NCBI GenBank assembly: GCA_903905395.1
Contig: CAIVGD010000112.1
Location: 1 to 14,449 of the forward strand
DNA length: 14,449 bases
Source of the DNA: an uncultured Verrucomicrobiota bacterium
GTDB lineage: Bacteria; Verrucomicrobiota; Verrucomicrobiia; Methylacidiphilales; Verrucolacustridaceae
Reading direction: 5' to 3'
The position numbers were made by a program, and so were the translations under genes. The notes beneath the pieces were generated by a model. That model was not told where the DNA came from, made no database searches, and saw nothing but the letters and a program-made list of their open reading frames with translations. Positions 7,251-13,884 of the stretch are shown in pieces; positions within the stretch are counted from its first letter, which is position 1; every line of letters begins with the position of its first letter.

Positions 7251-8638
7251 ACCAAAATCTCCTTTTGCATGGCCAGGAGAAGCGCATCGACCATCTGTTC
7301 TAACTCGTCGGCGGTGGTGCAGTAAGGGGGCATCAGAACCAAAACGTCGCCGATCGGACGGGTGAGGAGCCCGAAAACCCGGGCCGATTGACAGACACAT
7401 AGTCCGAGTCGCTCCTTGGGGGAAAAGCAGGCGCGGGTCGAACGATCTGCCACTAACTCTATCGCTAAGATCGCACCTTCTTGACGCACATCGCCAACAT
7501 TTGGGTGGGTCCAGAAACGTTGGGAAAGAGTCTGAATGTTTTTTATCAACTCGCGGTGCTGTATTTTCTTCTGAGGTTCCGCCAAAAGTTCGAGGTTGGC
7601 CAAAGCGGCGGCACAGCCCAACGGGTTGGCGGTGTAGCTGTGTCCGTGAAAGAAAGTTCGGTCGGGATCTCCGCCGAAGGATTGAAAAATCTCATCGCTA
7701 GTCAGAGTTGCCGCCAGAGGCAGATAGCCACCCGTAAACCCCTTCGCCAAGGCGAGCACGTCCGGTATGAATCCCTCCGCATGGGAAGCCAAAGGAGATC
7801 CGGTCCGACCGAAGCCCGTGAGCACTTCGTCGAAGAAGACCTGAGCCCCCACCTTGCGGGCAGCAGCGGCAGTGCGCGCGGCGTATCCGTGAGGATGCAT
7901 GACCATCCCTGCGGCTCCCTGGACTCGCGGTTCCAGAACCCAAGCGGCGAGTTGATCGCCAGAGCGGTGGATCTCCTCCTCCGCCAAGGTGGCGCATTCG
8001 AAATTACATTTTCGATAACTCCGAGCATCGGATTGTTCTGGTTGGGCGTGGTTGAAGGGACATCGATAGCAGGCGGGTGTCATCACCTTGCGTGAAGGGA
8101 AGAGAACGGGTTTGTAGTGACGATGAAAGGTATCGCTGTGGCCGAGACTCATGGCTCCCACCGTATCGCCGTGATAAGCACCATCCGGGGAAAGGAAATC
8201 GGTCCGCTGGGCCTGACCGTTCTGGGCAAAGGATTGAAGAATGATTTTAAGGCCAGCCTCCATGGCCGTGGAGCCGTCATCTGAAAAGAAAACCCGATCG
8301 AGAGATGGGGAGAGGCCTTCTGCTTTTACATACTGCACCAGTTTCTCCGCGAGGCGTACGGCCGGTTCGTGAGTAAGACCGAGAAAAGAGGAGTGGGCGA
8401 TCTTATCGAGCTGTTGGCGAATGGCTCCGTCGATTTGGGGTTGTCGGTGGCCATGCAGATTGGTCCAGATGGATGAATTTCCATCCAGATAGCGCTTCCC
8501 ATCGGTGTCGATGAGCCAGGCGCCCTCTCCAGAGGCGATGGAGATAGGGTGAAAGGCTGGATCCATCCAGTAAGAGATGGGGGTGAACGGATGCCAGAGA
8601 TGTTTCCGATCCAGCTGGATGATTTCCTTGGAATTCAC
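7247..8638 (-). CDS. bioA: Adenosylmethionine (or lysine) 8-amino-7-oxononanoate aminotransferase
   Basis: BioA is a class III PLP aminotransferase that turns KAPA into 7,8-diaminopelargonate. The 463-residue product has HLWHPFTP at 13-20, an SSIWTNLHGH block at 55-64, GAYHGDTVGAMS at 153-164, DEVLTGFGRTG at 270-280, the PLP Lys299 in LALAKGFTGG, HGHSYTANPL at 331-340 and GDVRQ at 382-386. A Cys-rich segment at about 190-215 (C190, C193, C211, C215) could bind a metal. Phe18 stands where E. coli BioA has the SAM-contacting Tyr17, which raises the option of a lysine-type amino donor. The start is GTG 8638, overlapping the bioF stop as GTGA. The downstream bioD start lies in its stop codon (TTGA). 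These overlaps argue for tight coupling of bioF, bioA and bioD. Confidence 0.95.
   Translation of the reverse strand: MNSKEIIQLDRKHLWHPFTPISYWMDPAFHPISIASGEGAWLIDTDGKRYLDGNSSIWTNLHGHRQPQIDGAIRQQLDKIAHSSFLGLTHEPAVRLAEKLVQYVKAEGLSPSLDRVFFSDDGSTAMEAGLKIILQSFAQNGQAQRTDFLSPDGAYHGDTVGAMSLGHSDTFHRHYKPVLFPSRKVMTPACYRCPFNHAQPEQSDARSYRKCNFECATLAEEEIHRSGDQLAAWVLEPRVQGAAGMVMHPHGYAARTAAAARKVGAQVFFDEVLTGFGRTGSPLASHAEGFIPDVLALAKGFTGGYLPLAATLTSDEIFQSFGGDPDRTFFHGHSYTANPLGCAAALANLELLAEPQKKIQHRELIKNIQTLSQRFWTHPNVGDVRQEGAILAIELVADRSTRACFSPKERLGLCVCQSARVFGLLTRPIGDVLVLMPPYCTTADELEQMVDALLLAMQKEILV
7259..7265 (-). promoter_or_regulatory. Ribosome binding site fixing the TTG start of bioD
   Basis: On the minus strand AAAGGAG lies within the last codons of bioA (the Lys-Glu of QKEILV), 8 bases before the TTG at 7250. 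It is the best Shine-Dalgarno sequence seen in the window and supports TTG as the bioD start. Confidence 0.6.
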
Positions 8639-9783
8639 TGGGAGGTTTGTTTTGGGAGAGAGGCTAGAGCCGTGGTTAACTTGCTTATCTCGTACGCAGA
8701 ATGACGCGAGGAAAGACTAACTCGCAGACGGGCTGTGCCTTCCAGTACGGTGGGAGTACGGATGGCTGGAACATCCACACCCGAATTCCGAAGTAGCTTG
8801 GCCGCCTCGGTGGCTGAAGAGTTGGAACCGCAAGGAATCGGTTGGATCGGGCCCGTGGATTGAGTCGGGAAGGAGGAACGGAATTGATTGATATTGCGAT
8901 GCAACTTCTGCCTGAGCTCGTCGCCTTCCTGGGATAGAACGATGGCCAGGCTGGCGTGGGCGGCGGCGACCGAGGCGTGGGCGAGGGCGGTTCCAAAAAG
9001 AAAAGTTCGGGCTTCGTTCAGCAGGTGATCGATAATATGCCATGAGCCAGCTACAAATCCGCCAGATGAACCGAGTGCCTTGCCGAGGGTGCCCATCTGA
9101 ATCTCAATTTGATTCGCTAAACCAAGTTGGGCGGCGAGGCCTGCTCCGGCGGGGCCACAGATACCGCTGGCGTGAGCTTCATCGAGCAGGAGCCAAGCGC
9201 CAGCCTGTTCCTTCAGTCGGATAATTTCCGCCAGAGGAGCCCAGTCGCCATCCATGGAGTGAAGGGATTCAACCACGATAAGGATTTTTCCGTCCGGGTT
9301 GAGTTGGGTGGCTGATGCCAAAGTCTTTTCAAGCTCCGATGTGTCCTGACGATGAAAAAGCCTGAGGCGGGCCGATGAAAGTTTTGCGCCGTCAAACAAG
9401 CAGGCGTGGGCGTGTCGTTCCAGAATCACCGTATCTTTGGGTCCGACGAGTGCTGGAATCACACCTAAAGGAGTGACGTAGCCGGTGGAGAAAAGGAGGG
9501 CACGATCCGTGGATTTCCAAGAGGCCAGTGACTCTTCTAGGAGGAGATGTTCGGGACAAGGTCCGGCCAAGAGGCGGGCGGCGCGGGCACTGGCGCCAAA
9601 ATCTCTTAAAGCCCGCTCGGCAGAATCTAGAACTGCTGGATGACGAGAAAGTCCAAGGTAATCGTTATCAGAAAAAGAGAGGGGAGCCGGATCGTGGGGG
9701 AGGGAACGTTGCGACTGCTGTTGCGTTCGGGTCAGGCTCTGTGTGGCGATCTCGCCAAGGAAAGATCGGGAGGAACGCGACAT
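8635..9783 (-). CDS. bioF: 8-amino-7-oxononanoate synthase
   Basis: BioF is a PLP-dependent alpha-oxoamine synthase that condenses L-alanine with a pimeloyl thioester to give KAPA. The 382-residue product shows SDNDYLGLSRHP at 38-49, a GASARAARLLAG segment at 63-74 in place of the usual GSGGSR pattern, HAHACLFDGAKLS at 124-136, VESLHSMDGD at 171-180, DEAHASG at 201-207 with Asp201 and His204 holding PLP, and the Schiff-base Lys235 in MGTLGKALGSSGGF. Related enzymes (Kbl, serine palmitoyltransferase) share the fold, but the adjoining bioA and bioD settle the role. Start ATG 9783 lies 19 bases after the amidohydrolase stop, without an obvious Shine-Dalgarno sequence. bioC, bioH and bioW are not in the window, so the source of the pimeloyl unit is not shown. 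Confidence 0.95.
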   Translation of the reverse strand: MSRSSRSFLGEIATQSLTRTQQQSQRSLPHDPAPLSFSDNDYLGLSRHPAVLDSAERALRDFGASARAARLLAGPCPEHLLLEESLASWKSTDRALLFSTGYVTPLGVIPALVGPKDTVILERHAHACLFDGAKLSSARLRLFHRQDTSELEKTLASATQLNPDGKILIVVESLHSMDGDWAPLAEIIRLKEQAGAWLLLDEAHASGICGPAGAGLAAQLGLANQIEIQMGTLGKALGSSGGFVAGSWHIIDHLLNEARTFLFGTALAHASVAAAHASLAIVLSQEGDELRQKLHRNINQFRSSFPTQSTGPIQPIPCGSNSSATEAAKLLRNSGVDVPAIRTPTVLEGTARLRVSLSSRHSAYEISKLTTALASLPKQTSQ

Positions 9784-9802
9784 TGTGGGACGAGACGAAA
9801 TC

Positions 9803-11023
9803 TCAAATAAAATCGTGGCGATTGACCCGCCCTGCCACGCAACTTGCCTCTGCCGGTCCGTGACTTTCGAGGATGGATTCGATGGGATCCTGGTCTGGAG
9901 GGATTCTCCATCCGGCCCAATCCGCCCAGCTTCCGGTTTGGAGAGTTCCCAGTTTATTTTCGATGCGCAGGGCTCGGGCGGGGGAGGATGTGATCATCTC
10001 CCAAACCTCGTGGTGCGTGATCTTGGGATTGTTTTGGCGAAAAAGGCGAACTTCTTCTCGCAGATCGAGGTGGAGATTGGGAGAACAGGCTGGGCTATCG
10101 GTTCCGAGGCAAACGGGAATCTGTTTGGCCCGCAAGAGATTCAACTGAAAAGAAGGCCGATTGAACCACTGATGCGTGGAAGGGCAATGGACGATGGTGG
10201 CTTGAATCTCGGCCAAATAATCGACATCTGAATTCTTAAGTTCATTGAGGTGGGCTAGAATCGGATGGGATGGAAGAGAGTGGTGGCGGCGGCACCAGTC
10301 CACAGAAGATGTGTTTCCACAAAAATCTTCACGTTTAAGTTCCGGAGGAAGAAGTGGGTGAAGAGGTCCTGTGTTCCCAAATAAGAGGTCGGTTTCCTCC
10401 TTGGATTCGCCCAAGTGTGTGGTGAAAGGGAGGTGATGTTCGGAAGCGAGCCGACCCAGTTCCTGATAAAGGGTGGGCGAGGAGGTGTACGGCGCGTGCG
10501 GAGAAAGGGCGAGGTGCCAGGAGGTGGCAGGGTGGCGTGACAGCCACGCGGTGGCCCGGTCGAGGTTCTGCGATGGGGACGGGTTTCCGTGGAGATCCAT
10601 GAACTCGAGAGCCCACCAAACACGGGTGGAGGTGGAATTCAGTCCTGCCAACGTCGAAAGATCCGAGGTGATCGAGAGCACGGAAGTTGTGCCGGAGTGG
10701 GAGGCTTTTCTGGAGGAGTGTATGATGGAATGGCGACGAACTTCGGGTGTGAGGCCTGGGAGAATAGGGATGATTTGACGGAGCCAATCCGCAAAGGTTT
10801 TTCCGGGTATGAGGGATCCGTGAAGCGAAGATAGATCGAGATGGGCGTGGAGATTGATGAAGCCGGGGGTGATGGTAAGGCCTGAGAAATCCAGCACTTC
10901 CTCACCGGGGGTTGCTTGGAGGTGAGATCCGACTTCCAGAATTGTTTCCCCCTTAATGCGGAGGCGCCCAGGCCGATGAAGCTTGGCCGGGGCCTCGAGG
11001 ACGGCATCTGCAAGAATCAACAT
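9803..11023 (-). CDS. Metal-dependent amidohydrolase, aminodeoxyfutalosine / S-adenosylhomocysteine deaminase type
   Basis: This 406-residue protein of the amidohydrolase superfamily has a small N-terminal beta part, then PGFINLHAHLDLSSLHG at 53-69 with metal ligands His59 and His61, SPHAPYT at 174-180 (His176), THLGES at 202-207 (His203, Glu206), AHLN at 257-260 (His258) and LGTDSPA at 306-312 (Asp309). That set matches the adenine-type deaminase subgroup. HLDLS, FADWLR at 77-82 and VHCPSTHQWF at 278-287 most resemble aminodeoxyfutalosine deaminases (MqnX) of menaquinone synthesis, but SAH/MTA or guanine deaminase cannot be excluded. The start ATG 11023 is 4 bases after the deformylase stop, and bioF follows after 19 bases, so it is embedded in the operon. 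No other menaquinone gene is visible. Confidence 0.82.
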   Translation of the reverse strand: MLILADAVLEAPAKLHRPGRLRIKGETILEVGSHLQATPGEEVLDFSGLTITPGFINLHAHLDLSSLHGSLIPGKTFADWLRQIIPILPGLTPEVRRHSIIHSSRKASHSGTTSVLSITSDLSTLAGLNSTSTRVWWALEFMDLHGNPSPSQNLDRATAWLSRHPATSWHLALSPHAPYTSSPTLYQELGRLASEHHLPFTTHLGESKEETDLLFGNTGPLHPLLPPELKREDFCGNTSSVDWCRRHHSLPSHPILAHLNELKNSDVDYLAEIQATIVHCPSTHQWFNRPSFQLNLLRAKQIPVCLGTDSPACSPNLHLDLREEVRLFRQNNPKITHHEVWEMITSSPARALRIENKLGTLQTGSWADWAGWRIPPDQDPIESILESHGPAEASCVAGRVNRHDFI

Positions 11024-11027
11024 AAAG

Positions 11028-11615
11028 TTAGCGGGCTCCCGGCATGGTTTTGTTCGACTGCAAAAGTTGATCCAAGGCTGGGGCGATGGAGCGGCGGACG
11101 TCGGGAGTCATCCGGTCGATGAAAAGGATACCCAGCAGGTGGTCCACCTCGTGTTGCAGGGCTCGGGCGAGAAGGCCGCCAGCGGTGAGAGTCATGGGAC
11201 GTCCTTGAAGATCGAGATAATCCATCTGAATGCGGAGACTTCGGCGAATGTCGCCGGTGATCCCAGGAAAGCTTAGGCATCCCTCGTCGGCATCTTCGCG
11301 TTTCCGAGTCAGGGTGATTACGGGATTACAAAAAAAGAGGGGCATATAGATTCGCCAGTCCACCGGTTTGCCGAATAATTCCATGGTGGATGGGCGTTTG
11401 GGAACTTTCCGCAGGTCTATCACTGCGATTTGCAAAGAAACGCCCACTTGCGGGGCGGCGAGGCCGATTCCTTCCGATTCGTGCATGGTGGCCTCGAGGC
11501 AGGTCGCGAGTTCGCTCAGTTTTTCGTCAGGGGGACGAACGGGCGTGGTGGGCTGGCGGAGGATGGGATCCCCGTACAGGCGAATTGGAAGAAGATGTTG
11601 GGAGGAAGGTTTCAG
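11028..11615 (-). CDS. def: Peptide deformylase with probable CTG start
   Basis: Deformylase removes the formyl group from nascent N-terminal Met. All three motifs are present: GIGLAAPQ at 49-56, EGCLS at 112-116 with metal ligand Cys113, and HEVDH at 155-159 with His155, Glu156 and His159. The first ATG in frame (11486) would begin at MHESEGIGLAAP and remove the family's N-terminal strand. Upstream, the same frame encodes LPIRLYGDPILRQP followed by a helix, exactly the expected start, and contains no ATG, GTG or TTG before a stop at 11619-11621. CTG at 11615 gives 195 residues and overlaps the exbD stop as CTGA, like other junctions here; ATT at 11585 is the alternative. An insertion around MELFGKPVDWRIYMPLFF lengthens the region before CNP. 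The amidohydrolase follows after 4 bases. Confidence 0.93.
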   Translation of the reverse strand: MKPSSQHLLPIRLYGDPILRQPTTPVRPPDEKLSELATCLEATMHESEGIGLAAPQVGVSLQIAVIDLRKVPKRPSTMELFGKPVDWRIYMPLFFCNPVITLTRKREDADEGCLSFPGITGDIRRSLRIQMDYLDLQGRPMTLTAGGLLARALQHEVDHLLGILFIDRMTPDVRRSIAPALDQLLQSNKTMPGAR

Positions 11616-12094
11616 GGGTTAGCCGTGGCGCCACCGATCTTGGACGTGCGTACGGAGATCGGGACACCGGCGTCCTCACACGCATCAAAAAACTTAAAGA
11701 AGATGGAAATCGGAGTGGTTTCGTCAAAATTTAGAATCACATTTTTAACACCTTTCGCCTTGAGGGTCTTGGCGAGGTCGGCTCGGAAGGTGTCGGACTT
11801 GGGGTCGATATTCAGGGTCTGGTCGCCGAGATAGAGTGGAAATTTATCCGCTTCGTAGAGTTTGGCGTAGTCGGCCGCCTTGGAGGATTTCATGGTCAAT
11901 TCCGGCGGGGCCGTTTTGGCCTCCTCGACTTTTTCTGTGCCTTTTTCAGATTTGGGTGGGGTGACATCGACCGAGGCGATTTTCTTTTTGAAGGTGGTGG
12001 TGACGATGAAAAAGATGAGGAGCATGCACAAGATGTCGATCAACGGAATGACGTTGATCTCGACGCGGCGGCGGCGGGTGGGATTAAACTTCAT
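11612..12094 (-). CDS. ExbD/TolR-family biopolymer transport protein
   Basis: ExbD-like subunits sit inside ExbB-type pentamers and relay proton motive force to a TonB or TolA partner. This protein has 160 residues: a basic cytoplasmic start (MKFNPTRRRRVEIN), one membrane helix at about 14-34 with the conserved channel Asp20 in IPLIDILCML, a Lys/Glu/Pro-rich linker at about 45-75, and a periplasmic domain with VKNVILNFDETTPI and a C-terminal part typical of the family. Start ATG 12094 has no Shine-Dalgarno sequence. It lies 21 bases after the exbB-like stop, and its own TGA overlaps the likely CTG of def. Whether the set serves Ton or Tol is not decided; no tolB or pal is in view. Confidence 0.9.
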   Translation of the reverse strand: MKFNPTRRRRVEINVIPLIDILCMLLIFFIVTTTFKKKIASVDVTPPKSEKGTEKVEEAKTAPPELTMKSSKAADYAKLYEADKFPLYLGDQTLNIDPKSDTFRADLAKTLKAKGVKNVILNFDETTPISIFFKFFDACEDAGVPISVRTSKIGGATANP

Positions 12095-12115
12095 CGCGGG
12101 CGAACCCGGAACTCG

Positions 12116-12760
12116 TCAGGCGGCGACTTCTTCCGTGTAGAGTTTTTTCAGGAGGAGCATGGAGAACTCCTCGAGCTCCACCGAGAGAACATCAATTTTT
12201 TTACTAAAGAAGGTGACTGGGAATAGCATGACGATGGCCGTGCCGATCCCGAGGACGGTGGTATGGAGGGCTTCGGCGATGCCGGTGGAAATCTTCTCGG
12301 GGTCGGCGTTGGTGGCACCGACGGCGGCAAAAATGGTGATGAGTCCTGTGACTGTCCCGACGAGGCCCAGGAGGGGAGATGCCCCGACGAAGATTTCCAA
12401 GTACACGAGACCCCGTTCGAGTCGGGCGACTTCTGTGCGAGCGAGAGTTTGGAGGACCTCGACATTTTCTCCGCGGGGAAGAGAGGCATGTTCGAGGGAG
12501 CTGTTGACGAGGCGAGCGAGGGCGGAATCGTTCCGGACGCAGAGGCGGACGAGTGTTTCTGTGTTGCCTCCTGGGCGGAGAGCGCGGATGGCATCAATGA
12601 CATCCCGAGGGGTGACTCTATCCCGGCGGAGCCGAAGGAAGATGAGAACCGAAAGGAAAATGCCCACCACCAATGAGATGATCAATGGGCAAACAATTAA
12701 GATCAGGACGAAGGGGGAAATCCCGAGATTAAGCAAATGAGAGATGACGGGTAGATTCAT
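12116..12760 (-). CDS. ExbB/TolQ/MotA-family proton channel protein
   Basis: This is an inner-membrane subunit that forms the proton channel with the ExbD-like protein. From ATG 12760 it has 214 residues: a first membrane segment at about 14-43, a cytoplasmic region with RLRRDRVTPRDVIDAI and a long helix with LARTEVARLERGLVYLE, then membrane segments at about 122-147 and 161-186. Family hallmarks are ASPLLGLVGTVTGLI at about 127-141 and GIAEALHTTVLGIGTAIV at about 160-177, the pore-lining helices. The frame also has a TTG at 12769, but ATG 12760 gives a natural N-terminus (MNLPVISHLL). The TonB-like gene ends 48 bases upstream and the ExbD-like gene follows after 21 bases. Confidence 0.92.
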   Translation of the reverse strand: MNLPVISHLLNLGISPFVLILIVCPLIISLVVGIFLSVLIFLRLRRDRVTPRDVIDAIRALRPGGNTETLVRLCVRNDSALARLVNSSLEHASLPRGENVEVLQTLARTEVARLERGLVYLEIFVGASPLLGLVGTVTGLITIFAAVGATNADPEKISTGIAEALHTTVLGIGTAIVMLFPVTFFSKKIDVLSVELEEFSMLLLKKLYTEEVAA

Positions 12761-12808
12761 AAAAATCAAATTTAGACAGGAAAAAAGTTTTGGCGAGTCT
12801 GGATCCTT

Positions 12809-13858
12809 TTAGTAGATCCTGAAGGCGAGTTGCCAAGGAAAGCCGTTGGGCATTTCCTTAAGGAGGTCGGCAGGGAACGGGCCGATGAGATTGCTGGTCT
12901 GGTTAATGGAATCGCCACTGATTTGGCCGAGGATGGAGTTGGGATCGCCTTGGACGACATCCAACTGGGAGATCGATCCATCGCGATTGACGAAAAATCG
13001 GATGACGACTCTGTTGACGCCGATTTGGGCCATGGTCTGTTGAACCTTTAGATTCCAGCGTGAACCGATGCCTAGGTAGAGCTTGTGCTGATAACGCCCG
13101 AGGGCGGTGCCCATGGAGGCGAAAGAAGCGTCTTGCCCCATTTGAGCCCCGCCCGATACGGCGCTTCGATCGCGGAAGATATCCGGCGGCGGAGCCATGG
13201 CAGAAGAGGAGTCTGCCGCGTCCGAAGCGGCTTGGGCGGCGGAAGGAGGCGTGGCGTCTTGGTTTTGATTTTGATCAGGCTTGGAGTCTGGGGGGGTGTC
13301 TTCGGAAACTTTTTGGATGGGAGTTCCGGGACCTGGAACGGGTTTTAGGAGATCGGTTTTGGGGAGGGGCGGGGCGGGCACGGGTTTGGGTTGTTGTGCG
13401 GGCTTGGCTGCGCTGGGACTGAGGCGCGCGGAGGGTGGAGGAGAGGCCGGATTGGGGGAAAATTGTGAATTCTGCATGGTGAGGGAGTCATTTTGTTTTC
13501 CCTCTTGTCCGCCGAGGGTGGGGTCGGTCCCGTTGACGACTTTACTGGAGGCGGCGGTGTTGCGGTCACTTTGGAGGGCGGTGCGGGGATCGGGTTTGTC
13601 GGTTTCCTTTAGTCCCGTGGCGTCGACAAACTGGCTATCCAAAGGAGGAGCGGCTGGCGGAGCCTGCATCAAACGCTTGATCTTGAGATTCGTGTGGATG
13701 ATGTCGCCCGTGTCCTTTTTTAGCAGGTGGTTCATGGCTTCGGAGGTGAACCAAAAGAATGCAAAGAGCAGAAAATATAAAATGGTAAACACAGTGGCGA
13801 TGAACAGGTCGCGACGCTCCCGCGATTCCTCCCCCGCGTAAGGCATGGCCATCGTCAT
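12809..13858 (-). CDS. TonB/TolA-like energy-transducing protein
   Basis: This 349-residue protein has the three-part layout of TonB and TolA: a short charged cytoplasmic start, one membrane anchor at about 18-37 (LFIATVFTILYFLLFAFFWF), a long Pro/Ala/Ser/Gln-rich periplasmic linker at about 65-225, and a folded C-terminal domain at about 256-349. The last part contains GIGSRWNLKVQQ, VVIRFFVNRDGSISQLDVV and ends WQLAFRIY, consistent with a TonB/TolA C-terminal fold. The membrane helix lacks the His of classical TonB. Position directly before exbB- and exbD-like genes supports the role. Three ATGs (13858, 13852, 13846) are possible starts; none has a clear Shine-Dalgarno sequence, and the first is given. 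Whether it contacts TonB-dependent receptors or a Tol-type partner is unknown. Confidence 0.78.
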   Translation of the reverse strand: MTMAMPYAGEESRERRDLFIATVFTILYFLLFAFFWFTSEAMNHLLKKDTGDIIHTNLKIKRLMQAPPAAPPLDSQFVDATGLKETDKPDPRTALQSDRNTAASSKVVNGTDPTLGGQEGKQNDSLTMQNSQFSPNPASPPPSARLSPSAAKPAQQPKPVPAPPLPKTDLLKPVPGPGTPIQKVSEDTPPDSKPDQNQNQDATPPSAAQAASDAADSSSAMAPPPDIFRDRSAVSGGAQMGQDASFASMGTALGRYQHKLYLGIGSRWNLKVQQTMAQIGVNRVVIRFFVNRDGSISQLDVVQGDPNSILGQISGDSINQTSNLIGPFPADLLKEMPNGFPWQLAFRIY

Positions 13859-13884
13859 GAACTGAAATTAGGAAGCAAAACCCA

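Noticed and set aside
7251..7400. N-terminal extension of bioD.
   Set aside because: The residues are basic, Pro/Ser-rich and lie within bioA; the BioD P-loop belongs at the very N-terminus, and TTG 7250 has a good ribosome site.
11430..11834. Plus-strand frame spanning the def/exbD junction.
   Set aside because: Both opposite-strand genes carry full conserved motifs across this stretch; the plus frame has none.
13281..13841. Open plus-strand frame of 186 codons opposite the TonB-like gene.
   Set aside because: It is the complement of the Pro/Ala/Ser-rich linker, which naturally lacks stops on the other strand; no recognisable protein features.
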